Source of the DNA: Fulvimarina sp.
GTDB taxonomy: Bacteria; Pseudomonadota; Alphaproteobacteria; Rhizobiales; Rhizobiaceae
Reading direction: 5' to 3'
Length of the DNA: 64,000 bases
Assembly: GCA_002700095.1 (NCBI GenBank)
Contig: PACL01000044.1
Coordinates: 1-64,000 of the forward strand
The notes under the pieces are model-generated. The model saw only the letters and a program-made list of their open reading frames with translations, ran no database searches and was not told the origin of the DNA. Made by a program: the position numbers and the translations under genes. This document shows, piece after piece, positions 1 through 10,893 of the stretch (positions are counted from its first letter, which is position 1; each line of letters opens with the position of its first letter).

Positions 1-189
1 CAATGCCGGTTCGAAAGAACGTCCTCGTCTTCGGATCGGCCCTTTAGCGAGTTGTTTTACGTGGCTGCAAGCCGGCCGGCCAAATCACCACGATGGCTTT
101 GCAAATAGCTCCGATGCGGTTAGGCGTCAATCGGTGAAAAATCGGGGTGCCCCGCGGTGGCCCGGCAACGACGAGAGGACGGCCCGACT

Positions 190-1284
190 GTGAGCGGCGG
201 CATGTTGCAGGGGATCCTGCCGGATCGGGAGATCGCGGCGCTGTTCGAGGCGGGGGCGTTGAGCGCTGAGCGCGAGCGCGACGGCGACCAGATCCAGCCG
301 GCCTCGCTCGACCTGCGGCTCGGCCCCGTCGCCTACCGGGGGCGGGCGAGCTTCCTGCCGGGCGGCGGCCATTCGGTCGAGGCCAAGCTGGAGCGCTTCG
401 CCCTCCACGAATTCAGCCTGTCCGGCGGCGCCGTGCTGGAGACCGGATGCGTCTACGTCGTGCCGCTGATGGAGCGGCTCGCCCTGCCGGTTCACGTGCG
501 GGCGACGGCCAATCCGAAATCCTCCACCGGCCGGCTCGACATCTTCACCCGCGTCCTTGCCGACAACGCCCAGGAATTCGACAAGGTGCCGGCCGGCTAT
601 CGCGGCCCGCTCTATCTGGAGATCTCGCCGCGCACCTTCCCGATCCTGGTGCGCGAGGGCTCGCGCCTGTCGCAGATCCGCTTTCGCTGCGGTGAGCCGA
701 CGCTCTCGCTCCCGGAGCTGACGGCGCTGCACGAGCGGGTCCGCCTGACCTCCGGCGAGAACGCCAACATCTCGGGCGCAGGCATCGCGCTGTCCATCGA
801 TCTCTCCGGCGCCCACGGCAGCCTCGTCGGCTATCGTGGCAAGCGCCACACCGGCCTCGTCGACGTCGACAGGCGGGCAGCCTATCCGCTCGCCGACTAT
901 TGGGAGCCGATCACTCGGCGCGGCGCCGGCGAACTGGTCCTCGATCCGGACGAGTTCTACATCCTCGTCTCCAAGGAGGCGGTCCATGTGCCGCCGGACC
1001 ACGCCGCCGAGATGACGCCCTTCGACCCGCTGGTTGGCGAGTTCCGGGTGCATTACGCCGGTTTCTTCGATCCGGGCTTCGGCCATTCGGCCGCCGGCGG
1101 CGAGGGCAGCCGGGCCGTGCTCGAAGTGCGCAGCCATGATGTCCCGTTCATCCTGGAAGACGGCCAGATCGTCGGTCGGCTCGTCTACGAGCGCATGGCG
1201 GGAGTGCCCGATCGCCTCTATGGGGCGGAGTTGTCCTCCAACTACCAGGCCCAGGGTCTGAAGCTGTCCAAGCATTTCGCCTGA
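190..1284 (+). CDS. dcd: dCTP deaminase, double-length form
   Basis: Deaminates dCTP to dUTP, supplying dUMP for thymidylate synthesis in the cytosol. The protein is about 364 residues, nearly twice the E. coli enzyme, as is usual in alphaproteobacteria. The N-terminal half carries PKSSTGRLDIFTR and DNAQEFD, the trimer and active-site region of the dUTPase/Dcd fold. The C-terminal half repeats the fold, with VHYAGFFDPGFG resembling the HAGFIDPGF motif. I chose the GTG at 190 because GAGAGGA (173-179) lies 10 bases upstream; a GTG at 157 and an ATG at 202 are alternatives. The next gene follows after about 150 bases on the same strand. Confidence 0.9.
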   Translation: MSGGMLQGILPDREIAALFEAGALSAERERDGDQIQPASLDLRLGPVAYRGRASFLPGGGHSVEAKLERFALHEFSLSGGAVLETGCVYVVPLMERLALPVHVRATANPKSSTGRLDIFTRVLADNAQEFDKVPAGYRGPLYLEISPRTFPILVREGSRLSQIRFRCGEPTLSLPELTALHERVRLTSGENANISGAGIALSIDLSGAHGSLVGYRGKRHTGLVDVDRRAAYPLADYWEPITRRGAGELVLDPDEFYILVSKEAVHVPPDHAAEMTPFDPLVGEFRVHYAGFFDPGFGHSAAGGEGSRAVLEVRSHDVPFILEDGQIVGRLVYERMAGVPDRLYGAELSSNYQAQGLKLSKHFA

Positions 1285-1436
1285 CGCCCCCCTCGTCGGG
1301 GAGATGGGGGCCACTGCGGGAAAAGTTGCAGGAAGGTCGCGTCGGCCGTTCATCGTCGGGGCCGACGAAGACTCGGCTTGACTGGCACGCCCACGGGCGT
1401 ATCGCCGCAGGCAGGTCGACAAACAGGAAGAACATC

Positions 1437-2768
1437 GTGCAATCAGCGAACATCTGTGTGGTCGGTGTCGGCTATGTCGGCCTGATCCAGGCGGTCGGGC
1501 TCGCGAGCTTCGGGCTGAAGGTCACATGCGTCGATCTCGACGCCCGCAAGATCGCCATGCTTGAGAAAGGCGTCCCGCCGATCTTCGAGGAAGGGCTGGA
1601 AGAAGCGCTGCGGGAGGTCATCGCCCGGCGCAGGGTGACCTTCACCACAGAGATCGCCGATGCGGGCGACTGCGACCTGTTCTTCGTCGCGGTCGGGACG
1701 CCGACCAGCGAGCGGACCGGCAACGCCAGGCTCGACTATCTCGACGCGGCGGTATCCGGGATCGCTGCGATCGCGCGGCCGCAGGCGGTGATCGCCGTCA
1801 AGTCCACGGTGCCGATCGGCACCTGTGCCCGGCTCCAGTCGCGGCTCGACCGCGATTTCCCGGGCAAGCATCTCGAGATCGTCTCCAATCCGGAATTCCT
1901 GCGCGAGGGCACCGCGCTCAACGACTTCTTCAATCCCGAGCGGATCGTCATCGGCGGCAACAGCGAGGCGGCGCGCGAGAAGGTGCGCCAGAGCTACGCC
2001 GCCTTCGATGACCGGGGCGTGCCGATGATCGTCAGCGACACCTCGACCAGCGAGACGATCAAATACGCCGCCAATGCCTTTCTCGCGACCAAGGTCACCT
2101 TCATCAACGAGATCTCCGACCTCGTCGAAACCGTCGGCGGCGACATCGACCAGGTCGCTCGTGGCATCGGCCTCGACAGCCGCATCGGTCCGCAGTTCCT
2201 CAAGGCCGGCCCCGGCTATGGCGGCTCGTGCTTCCCGAAGGACACGCTGGCGCTGGCGACCATCGGCCGGCGTCACGGGGTTCAGCAGCAGATCGTCGAG
2301 ACGGTCATCCGCATCAACGATTCGCGGCGGTTCCACATCCTGAAGCGAATCGAATCGGCGATGGGCGACAAGCTCGCCGGCAAGCGCGTCGCTGTCCTCG
2401 GCCTCGCCTTCAAGGCCAACACCGACGACGTCCGCGACAGCCCGGCCGTCGACATCGTCCACGCGCTCCTGGAAGAGGGGGCGGAGGTCCGAAGCTTCGA
2501 TCCGGTGGCGAAACTCGCCGTCGATCATCGCTGCTATCGCCAGTGCGAGAGCATCGCGGCGGCCTGCGAGGGCGCCAGCGCAGTCCTCGTCGCCACCGAG
2601 TGGGGCGTCTTCCGGAGCTTCGACTTCGCCTCGGTGGAGCCGCTGGTCGAGCGCCGCTACATCTTCGACATGCGCCGCGTCGTCGACATCACCGCCGCCT
2701 GGGTGCCCCGCTGGGACATCGAGCGCATCGGCTCCCCGCTGATGCGGGCGACCGGCGAGCCTGGCTGA
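1437..2768 (+). CDS. ugd: UDP-glucose 6-dehydrogenase
   Basis: Oxidises UDP-glucose twice with NAD to UDP-glucuronate, a precursor for exopolysaccharide, capsule or lipid A sugars. The protein (443 residues, normal length) shows the N-terminal NAD-binding GVGYVGL, AVGTPT, SNPEFLREGTAL, and the catalytic-cysteine motif PGYGGSCFPKDTLAL, followed by the C-terminal UDP-binding domain (GLAFKANTDDVRDSPA). The GTG at 1437 is preferred over the longer open frame because AGGAAG lies 6 bases before it and homology begins at once (QSANICVVGVGYVG). Other polysaccharide genes are not adjacent, so the end product cannot be told from context. Confidence 0.93.
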   Translation: MQSANICVVGVGYVGLIQAVGLASFGLKVTCVDLDARKIAMLEKGVPPIFEEGLEEALREVIARRRVTFTTEIADAGDCDLFFVAVGTPTSERTGNARLDYLDAAVSGIAAIARPQAVIAVKSTVPIGTCARLQSRLDRDFPGKHLEIVSNPEFLREGTALNDFFNPERIVIGGNSEAAREKVRQSYAAFDDRGVPMIVSDTSTSETIKYAANAFLATKVTFINEISDLVETVGGDIDQVARGIGLDSRIGPQFLKAGPGYGGSCFPKDTLALATIGRRHGVQQQIVETVIRINDSRRFHILKRIESAMGDKLAGKRVAVLGLAFKANTDDVRDSPAVDIVHALLEEGAEVRSFDPVAKLAVDHRCYRQCESIAAACEGASAVLVATEWGVFRSFDFASVEPLVERRYIFDMRRVVDITAAWVPRWDIERIGSPLMRATGEPG

Positions 2769-2832
2769 TCCCCGTTCGGACGGTTTTCCGTCTCCGGAGC
2801 AGGCGACGGGCACCGCCTCGTGCCGAAACATC

Positions 2833-2861
2833 TTGCGTCTGCCGTCCCCATTGGGTAGGCA
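2833..2861 (+). promoter_or_regulatory. predicted promoter of tRNA-Pro
   Basis: TTGCGT at 2833-2838, a 17-base spacer and TAGGCA at 2856-2861 lie 9 bases before the tRNA. The boxes closely match those before tRNA-Cys (TTGCGA, 17 bases, TAGGTA), which supports both calls. Confidence 0.45.
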
Positions 2862-2870
2862 GTCTCTCGT

Positions 2871-2947
2871 CGGAGCGTAGCGCAGCCTGGTAGCGCACCT
2901 GGATGGGGTCCAGGGGGTCGGAGGTTCGAATCCTCTCGCTCCGACCA
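2871..2947 (+). tRNA. tRNA-Pro (anticodon GGG)
   Basis: A complete 77-base cloverleaf: acceptor CGGAGCG pairs with CGCTCCG, then discriminator A and an encoded CCA. The D arm is GCGC/GCGC, the anticodon stem CCTGG/CCAGG encloses loop ATGGGGT with anticodon GGG at 2905-2907, and the T arm contains GGTTCGAATC. It reads CCC and CCU proline codons. I saw no repeat of its 3' end elsewhere in the window, so there is no sign of an element integrated here. Confidence 0.97.
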
Positions 2948-3188
2948 GCAAGTCTTTTCCCCGCACCTTCAAAAGCAGCTTCTTGGTCTGCGCGGGCGGG
3001 ACGCGTCCGCGTTGCGGGACAGCCGACGCTATCATGGGCCTTCGTCGCGCGATGGTCATCGGCGCCATCGGTGTTCGGCTCGCGCCGCCAGCCCCCGGCG
3101 ACGACCCGGCTGACCGGATATGCCTGGCCGCCCTTCCGTTTCAACGCCCGACCCTCTAAACCGGCCTCGCAGCATGGCGAGGTGATCG

Positions 3189-4160
3189 ATGCTCGATGAG
3201 CAAGAGGCAAGGGCGGTTGCCGGCAACGGGCCGGCGGACCATTCCATGGTAAATATGGGTGATTTCGGCGAGGCGGGCGAGGGCGCCCATCCGCTGTTTC
3301 GCGACGTTCCCTCGACGGTCGGCTTCAAGAAGCTGCGCAAGCGTCTCCTGCGCGAGATGCGCGAGACGATGGAGCGCTTCGCCATGGTGCGGCCGGGCGC
3401 CCGCTGGCTGGTGGCGATTTCCGGCGGCAAGGACTCCTATGCCCTGCTGGCGCTCCTCCACGACCTGAAATGGCGCGGTCTCCTGCCGGTCGATCTCCTC
3501 GCCTGCAATCTCGACCAGGGCCAGCCGAACTTTCCCCGGCACGTCCTGCCGGACTGGCTGAATGCCCACGGCATCGCCCACCGGATCGAATATCGCGACA
3601 CCTATTCGATCGTCACCGACAAACTGCCGGACAACGCCACCTATTGCTCGCTCTGCTCAAGGCTCAGGCGCGGCCATCTCTACCGGGTCGCCCGCGAGGA
3701 GGGCTGCGAGGCGCTGGTGCTCGGCCATCACCGGGACGACTGCCTCGAGACCTTCTTCATGAACCTCCTGCATGGCGGGCGGCTGTCGGCGATGCCGGCC
3801 AAGCTTCTCAACGACGAGGGCGACCTCTTCGTCCTCCGCCCGCTGATCCACTCGGCCGAGAGCGACCTCGAGCGCTTCGCCGCCGCCATGCGCTTCCCGA
3901 TCATCCCCTGCGATCTCTGCGGCAGCCAGGACGGGCTGCAGCGCAACCTGACCAAATATATGCTCGACGACATCGAGAGCCGCTATCCGGGCCGCAAGGC
4001 GGTGATGATGCGGGCGCTCGCCAATGTCCGGCCCGGCCATCTCGTCGACCCGGCGGCCTTCGACTTCGCGGGCCTCGCAATCCGGGGTGCCGGCGACCCG
4101 TCAGCCGAGATCCTGCCGTCTCAACCAGCCCATCATCACTCCGAAGGATCAGACGCGTGA
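3189..4160 (+). CDS. ttcA: tRNA 2-thiocytidine(32) synthetase TtcA
   Basis: Thiolates cytidine 32 of certain tRNAs using ATP and an iron-sulfur cluster. The 323-residue protein has the PP-loop motif SGGKDS, the paired cysteines of [11 protein letters not shown] and a third cysteine region [13 protein letters not shown], the usual TtcA cluster ligands. The ATG at 3189 has GCGAGGTGAT just upstream; in-frame ATGs at 3246 and 3255 are possible later starts, and the family similarity starts only near residue 35. Its stop overlaps the GTG of the next gene by four bases (GTGA), so the two are probably translationally coupled. Confidence 0.93.
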   Translation: MLDEQEARAVAGNGPADHSMVNMGDFGEAGEGAHPLFRDVPSTVGFKKLRKRLLREMRETMERFAMVRPGARWLVAISGGKDSYALLALLHDLKWRGLLPVDLLACNLDQGQPNFPRHVLPDWLNAHGIAHRIEYRDTYSIVTDKLPDNATYCSLCSRLRRGHLYRVAREEGCEALVLGHHRDDCLETFFMNLLHGGRLSAMPAKLLNDEGDLFVLRPLIHSAESDLERFAAAMRFPIIPCDLCGSQDGLQRNLTKYMLDDIESRYPGRKAVMMRALANVRPGHLVDPAAFDFAGLAIRGAGDPSAEILPSQPAHHHSEGSDA

Positions 4161-4984
4161 CACCAGCCATCGACCTCGCCCGCCTTGCCGATCTCCTGCG
4201 CGAGGCCGCGAGGTCGGAGATCATGCCGCGCTTCCGCAACCTTTCGGAGGCGGATATCCGGGAGAAGACCTCGGCCACCGATCTGGTGACGGAGGCCGAC
4301 GAGGCGGCCGAGCGCTTCATCGCCCGTGAATGCCGCAGCCTGTTGCCGGATGCGCTGTTCGTCGGCGAGGAGTCCGTTGCGGCCGATCCTTCGCTGCTCG
4401 ACAAGCTGAACGACGCCGACTTCGCCATCGTCGTCGACCCGGTCGACGGCACGGCAAACTTTGCCGCCGGCGTGCCGCTCTTTGCGGTGATGGCGGCGAT
4501 CGTCTCGAAGGGCGAGACCGTCGCCGGCCTGATCTACGATCCGCTCGGCGACGACTGCATGCTGGCGGAAAAGGGCGCCGGGGCCCGCCGGCGGCTCGCC
4601 ACCGGCGAGGAGGTGACACTTGCTACGGCCGAATACGTGTCGCTGGACAAGTCGGTCGGCTGCCTCAGCACCAGCTACTTCCCCGAGGCATTGAAGACCG
4701 CCGTCCTGCCGCGGCTCGGCCGGGTCAAGATCATCGGCAACTATCGCTGCGCCGGTCACGAATACCGCCTGCTCGCCTCCGGCGGCGCGCAGTTCTGCGC
4801 CTATTCCAAGCTGATGCCCTGGGATCATCTGGCGGGCGCGCTCATCACGACCGAGGCCGGCGGTCACGTGGCCAAGGCGGATGGCTTGGCCTATACGGCC
4901 CGCGATCGCGAAGGAACGCTGATCGCGGCGGCAAGCGCAGAAAGCTGGCAGGCGGTGCGCGACCAGTTGTTCCACGAAGCATGA
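4157..4984 (+). CDS. inositol monophosphatase family protein
   Basis: A magnesium-dependent, lithium-sensitive-type phosphatase of the IMPase/HisN/CysQ superfamily. The 275-residue protein has the metal-binding sequence GEES, the signature DPVDGTANF and the C-terminal [16 protein letters not shown]. The substrate (inositol phosphate, histidinol phosphate or a nucleotide phosphate) cannot be told from sequence alone. The start is the GTG at 4157, whose GTGA overlaps the ttcA stop. A GC-rich hairpin without a U-tract follows the gene. Confidence 0.85.
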   Translation: MTPAIDLARLADLLREAARSEIMPRFRNLSEADIREKTSATDLVTEADEAAERFIARECRSLLPDALFVGEESVAADPSLLDKLNDADFAIVVDPVDGTANFAAGVPLFAVMAAIVSKGETVAGLIYDPLGDDCMLAEKGAGARRRLATGEEVTLATAEYVSLDKSVGCLSTSYFPEALKTAVLPRLGRVKIIGNYRCAGHEYRLLASGGAQFCAYSKLMPWDHLAGALITTEAGGHVAKADGLAYTARDREGTLIAAASAESWQAVRDQLFHEA

Positions 4985-4993
4985 CGTGACTGA

Positions 4994-5015
4994 CCGGCCC
5001 GGATGATCGGGCCGG
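4994..5015. terminator. GC hairpin between convergent genes
   Basis: CCGGCCCG (4994-5001) pairs perfectly with CGGGCCGG (5008-5015) around a six-base loop GATGAT. It lies between the end of the phosphatase gene and the end of the leftward exporter gene. There is no T-run on either side, so it may act only as a weak or Rho-assisted transcription barrier. Confidence 0.5.
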
Positions 5016-5074
5016 ACGACATGTCGCTGCGCGAGCGGATTGCCTGCGGCTGGAGCGCCGCGGGCGGATTTCGT

Positions 5075-6349
5075 CTATTCCGCAGCGCCCGTCCTGGCCC
5101 GCGCGGGACCCGTCACATCGTCGTATTTCGCGTCGAACAGACGGCCTTCCGCGAGGAAGACGCACAGCGTCGACAGCATCGACAGGACGATGAAGCCCAG
5201 TAGCAGCGGGATCAGCGTGCCGTCGTAGAAATAGCCGATGACGGCGCCGAAGATGCCGCCGCCGACGGTCTGCATGAAGCCGAGCACCGCAGAGGCCGTG
5301 CCGGCGACATGGCCGAGCGGGTCCATGGCGAGGGCGTTGAAATTCGTGCCGATGAAGCCGAACAGGCAGAAGTTCAGCGTCATCACCGGGATGAAGAACA
5401 ACAGCGGTGCCTGGCCGCCATAGATCCAGGCGACGCCAAGATGCAGCGCCGCGAGCGACATGAAGCCGATGAGCGCCCCGTGCGACAGCCGGCGCATGCC
5501 GAAGGTCTCGACGAGGCGGGAGTTCATGAAGGACGAGATCGCCATGAAGATCGCCGTCGCCGAGAAGGCGAGGGTGAAATAGGGCCCAAGGCCGTAGGCT
5601 TCGGTATAGATCTGTTCGGCCTGGTTGATGAAGCCGAACAGGACGCCGAAGATCATCGCGGTGGCGATCGTGTAGCCGAAGGCGATGCGGTTGGTCAGGA
5701 CGATGCGGAACGCCTCGCCCACCCGCTTGGTCGTCAGCTCGCGGCGGTTCTCCGGGGCGAGGGTCTCGGGAAGCCGCAGCGCCGCCCAGATGCCGACGCC
5801 CGCGCCGAACAGCGCGACGATGACGAAGATCTCCCGCCACGAGCCGAACAGCATGATGCCCTGGCCGATGTTCGGTGCCAGCACCGGGATCGCCATGAAT
5901 ACCATCATCACCAGCGACATGACGCTCGCCATGCGCCGGCCGCCGAAGCAGTCGCGCACGACCGAGATCGCGATGACCCGGGTGGCCGAAGCGCCGATGC
6001 CCTGGATCGCCCGCATCGTCAGCAGCATTGCGAAGCTCGTCGAGAAGGTGGCGATGGCGGCGGCGACCACATAGACCGCGATGCCGAAGAGCAGGATGCG
6101 GCGGCGGCCGAACCTGTCGCTGAGCGGTCCATAGACGATCTGCCCGCCGCCGAAGCCGAGGAGATAGGCGGTGATGACGAACTGCCGCTGGTTCGCGTCG
6201 CTCACCTGCAGCGCCATGCCGATGTCCTGCAGCGCGGGAATGAAGATGTCGATTGCGGCGGCGTTCATGGCCATCAGGCAGGCCACCATCATCACAAGTT
6301 CCCGATACGGCAACCCGTGCGTATTCGACTGCTGTGCAGGCAAGGCCAT
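5075..6349 (-). CDS. MFS drug-resistance transporter, Bcr/CflA type
   Basis: Predicted proton-driven exporter in the inner membrane, 424 residues with about 12 hydrophobic segments. The motif GPLSDRFGRRRILLFG between helices 2 and 3 is the MFS motif A, and RAIQGIGASATRVI is the motif typical of the 12-helix DHA1 drug exporters such as Bcr/CflA. The first helix has DIFIPALQDIG, also typical of this family. GAGGA stands four bases before the ATG at 6349. It is monocistronic and convergent with the phosphatase gene. Substrate unknown. Confidence 0.85.
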   Translation of the reverse strand: MALPAQQSNTHGLPYRELVMMVACLMAMNAAAIDIFIPALQDIGMALQVSDANQRQFVITAYLLGFGGGQIVYGPLSDRFGRRRILLFGIAVYVVAAAIATFSTSFAMLLTMRAIQGIGASATRVIAISVVRDCFGGRRMASVMSLVMMVFMAIPVLAPNIGQGIMLFGSWREIFVIVALFGAGVGIWAALRLPETLAPENRRELTTKRVGEAFRIVLTNRIAFGYTIATAMIFGVLFGFINQAEQIYTEAYGLGPYFTLAFSATAIFMAISSFMNSRLVETFGMRRLSHGALIGFMSLAALHLGVAWIYGGQAPLLFFIPVMTLNFCLFGFIGTNFNALAMDPLGHVAGTASAVLGFMQTVGGGIFGAVIGYFYDGTLIPLLLGFIVLSMLSTLCVFLAEGRLFDAKYDDVTGPARARTGAAE

Positions 6350-6616
6350 GCGATCCTCGGCTTTATCAACGCCCGAAAGGCCGCCTGCGCAGCCGTCGAT
6401 GATGACGATGCGGGGCAGCGTTGCAGATATCGGGGCGTCCTGAACGGAGATTCCAGAGGGAACCGAACGATAAGTTGGATTAGCAAATAGCAGAGCGGGA
6501 CGGCAAGGTCATCCCTCGCATGCGCATGGCTGCCAGACGCCGTGTCCAACGAACGGCGGCGCTGGCGCGCTCGCTGACCGCTGGTGGCGATCACTGCAAA
6601 CGCGCTCACAAATGCC

Positions 6617-6648
6617 GAAAAGGCTGGCCGCGTCGCCGCGGCCAGCCT
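6617..6648 (-). terminator. intrinsic terminator after grxD
   Basis: AGGCTGGCCGCG (6621-6632) and CGCGGCCAGCCT (6637-6648) form a perfect 12-bp stem with a four-base loop. Read leftward, the stem is followed by TTTTC, giving a standard Rho-independent terminator for the grxD transcript. Confidence 0.8.
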
Positions 6649-6688
6649 CAGGAACACCGCAGGACCGGCCCGGCGGGGCCGCCAGGGC

Positions 6689-7036
6689 TCAGCCGTTGGC
6701 TGCGGCCGGCTCGCCGGTCTTGACGCCGTTCTCCTCGAAGAGGCCCTTCAGCTCACCGGCCTGGAACATCTCGCGCAGGATGTCGCAGCCGCCGACGAAC
6801 TCGCCCTTGACGTAGAGCTGCGGGATCGTCGGCCACTCGGAATATTCCTTGATGCCCTGGCGCAGCTCGTCCGAGGTCAGGACGTTGACGCCCTTGTAGT
6901 CGACCCCGAGGTAATCGAGGATCTGGACGACCTGGCCCGAGAACCCGCACTGGGGGAAGGACGGCGTGCCCTTCATGAAGAGGACGACGTCGTTCGACTT
7001 CACCTCGTTGGCGATCCACTCGTTGATGCCGCTCAT
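6689..7036 (-). CDS. grxD: monothiol glutaredoxin (Grx4/GrxD, CGFS type)
   Basis: Binds and transfers [2Fe-2S] clusters together with glutathione; acts in iron-sulfur trafficking and iron sensing in the cytosol. The 115-residue protein has the active-site motif QCGFS, the glutathione-binding residues around [16 protein letters not shown] and the GGCDI loop. AAGGAG lies seven bases before the ATG at 7036. A BolA-family gene lies just upstream on the same strand; Grx4 and BolA proteins are known to form cluster-bridged heterodimers, so the neighbours are probably partners. Confidence 0.95.
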   Translation of the reverse strand: MSGINEWIANEVKSNDVVLFMKGTPSFPQCGFSGQVVQILDYLGVDYKGVNVLTSDELRQGIKEYSEWPTIPQLYVKGEFVGGCDILREMFQAGELKGLFEENGVKTGEPAAANG

Positions 7037-7295
7037 GTCAAAACTCCTTCAGGGGCTCTGGACGCCGGTTGGTCCGGCCCTTCCGTCATTGTCTGTGCGA
7101 GACACTCGCCTCGTAGCAAAAGGTCTTTCGGGGCCGGCGGCCGGGTGAGCCGGGATCCGCCCCATCGCCCAGTCGCGTCACTGGCATGCGCTTTCCGCTC
7201 GGACGGATCACCTGCCGGGGCTTCCGGAAGGCTTCGGCCAAGCGCTTCGGGCGATCGATTCGCGCCAGCGATGGCCACTTCGGCTGTCATCCTGC

Positions 7296-7529
7296 CTACT
7301 TAGGTGCGCTGGTCTGGAGCGCAAGCGCGTGAAGTTCGCCGCCCATGTTGCCGCGCAGGGCCTTGTAGACCATCTGGTGCTGCTGCACCCGCGACTTGCC
7401 GCGAAAGCTCTCGGAGACGATTTCGGCGGCGTAATGGTCGCCGTCGCCAGCGAGGTCGCGGATCGAGACGATGGCGTCGGGAATTTCCTCCTTGATCATC
7501 TTCTCGATATCGTGGGCATTCATCGGCAT
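7296..7529 (-). CDS. BolA family protein
   Basis: Small (77 residues) BolA-like protein, expected partner of the monothiol glutaredoxin encoded next to it in iron-sulfur cluster delivery. The signature FRGKSRVQQHQMVYKAL contains the conserved histidine region of the family, and the helical start MNAHDIEKMIKEEIPDA fits BolA/IbaG length. GGAGA is spaced six bases from the ATG at 7529; a second ATG lies two codons later. About 260 bases separate it from grxD, so co-transcription is possible but not assured. Confidence 0.88.
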   Translation of the reverse strand: MPMNAHDIEKMIKEEIPDAIVSIRDLAGDGDHYAAEIVSESFRGKSRVQQHQMVYKALRGNMGGELHALALQTSAPK

Positions 7530-7617
7530 TTCGCATCTCCGGCGCTGACGGTCGGTCCTGTCCCGATGATAGTGACGGCACCGGCCGGCCGCAATGTGCC
7601 TGCGCCGGCCATCTCCG

Positions 7618-9843
<2,226 letters not shown>

Positions 9844-10262
9844 CGTCAATCCATCCACTGGGACCTGTCTGGCCCGGCTGTTAGCATCACCGCCGCCCAC
9901 CCACCAAGTCCTTTCCGGGCCGGATGCAAGCGCAGCGCGTCCGCACGCCCCTCTGTCGTGATCGCAGGAACGCCCATCGACACATGAGGGGTACTGTTTC
10001 CGGTGCCGGGACTTGGCCGGCATGCGAGTCCGCCATCACGACGATGGCGCCGGATCGCTGTATGGGGGGCACCGCGTGACAGCAAAATTTAAAATAGGTT
10101 GGTTTTCCTCAACCTCGGATCAAGAGAGATGAAACGACAACGGTCACGAGGACTGAAAGATCTGTGTTCCGACCAGAATTCTGGAAAAATGCGTGGATTG
10201 TAAGTCTAAGCAGTTGTGTTATCTTGATTGATGTTCGCGGTCACGCGGCAGGTCGGGCGTGA
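9844..10262. other. intergenic region between purL and the signalling pair
   Basis: About 420 bases holding the divergent upstream regions of purL (leftward) and the methanogen-output-domain gene (rightward). From about 10080 the sequence becomes markedly AT-rich compared with its surroundings (AATTTAAAATAGG and following), as expected for promoters. A short inverted repeat, AGGTTG (10096-10101) and CAACCT (10110-10115), lies in it. I found no convincing gene, tRNA or known riboswitch. Confidence 0.5.
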
Positions 10263-10877
10263 ATGTTCGTCGACTGGCCGATGCTTCCTGCCTGTCTCTC
10301 TGTCTGCCGGGAAAGAATTGGGGCATCTCTTTTGAATAGGATCGCGCAGCTGCAGGTTCCGGTGGAAAATCGCGTCGAGGAAGCCGGGATCGCTCTCGAT
10401 CGCGACAGGTTCACCCGCAAGATGATCCGAGAGTTGAGCGGAACCATCGAGCGCGTCGTCGGTGTCGAAGAGGCCAGCGGCTATGTTGCGACGGTCGGTG
10501 GCCTGATGGGCAACTGGCTGAATGAAGCCTATCACGCGGAGCTCGGCCCCGACGATTTCGACCTCGATACCGTCGCCCGGATCTTCGTCGACCTGAAACG
10601 ACGGATCGACGGTGGCTTCCATGTGGTCTCGATCGAGCCGGACAGGATCGTTCTCGGCAATACGCGCTGCCCCTTCTCCGAGGACGTGATCGGGCGGCCG
10701 TCGCTGTGCATGATGACGTCGAACGTCTTCGGACGGATTGCCGCCGACAATCTCGGCTATGCGCGAGTGCAGCTCGAGCGGACGATTGCAGCCGGGGATG
10801 GCCGATGCGACGTCGTCGTTCATCTCACCCCCATCGATATGCTCGACAGCGATGAACGCGAATATTACCGCCTGTAG
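10263..10877 (+). CDS. methanogen output domain 1 (MOD1)-type protein
   Basis: A cytosolic protein of up to 204 residues resembling the 'methanogen output domain 1' family, a predicted signalling domain of unknown ligand. The segment NTRCPFSEDVIGRPSLCM followed by MTSNVFGRIAADNLGY matches my memory of the family, with two conserved cysteines. The ATG at 10263 has only a weak upstream AGG, and family similarity begins at about residue 30, so TTG at 10332 (LNRIAQLQVPVE) is a plausible true start. A histidine kinase gene follows within 16 bases and is probably co-transcribed, which suggests the protein modulates that kinase. Confidence 0.65.
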   Translation: MFVDWPMLPACLSVCRERIGASLLNRIAQLQVPVENRVEEAGIALDRDRFTRKMIRELSGTIERVVGVEEASGYVATVGGLMGNWLNEAYHAELGPDDFDLDTVARIFVDLKRRIDGGFHVVSIEPDRIVLGNTRCPFSEDVIGRPSLCMMTSNVFGRIAADNLGYARVQLERTIAAGDGRCDVVVHLTPIDMLDSDEREYYRL

Positions 10878-10893
10878 TCCGAAGATCCGGTCG

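Noticed and set aside
1-189. A gene or RNA at the left edge of the window
   Set aside because: The 189 bases before dcd show no tRNA structure and no frame that extends a recognisable protein; only the dcd ribosome site is identifiable.
2871-2947. tRNA-Pro as integration site of a genomic island
   Set aside because: No repeat of the tRNA 3' end and no integrase gene were found in the window; the genes around it are housekeeping.
10096-10115. Inverted repeat AGGTTG-N8-CAACCT as a terminator or operator
   Set aside because: Six pairs only, no T-run, and no second copy in the window; it could be chance in an AT-rich promoter region.
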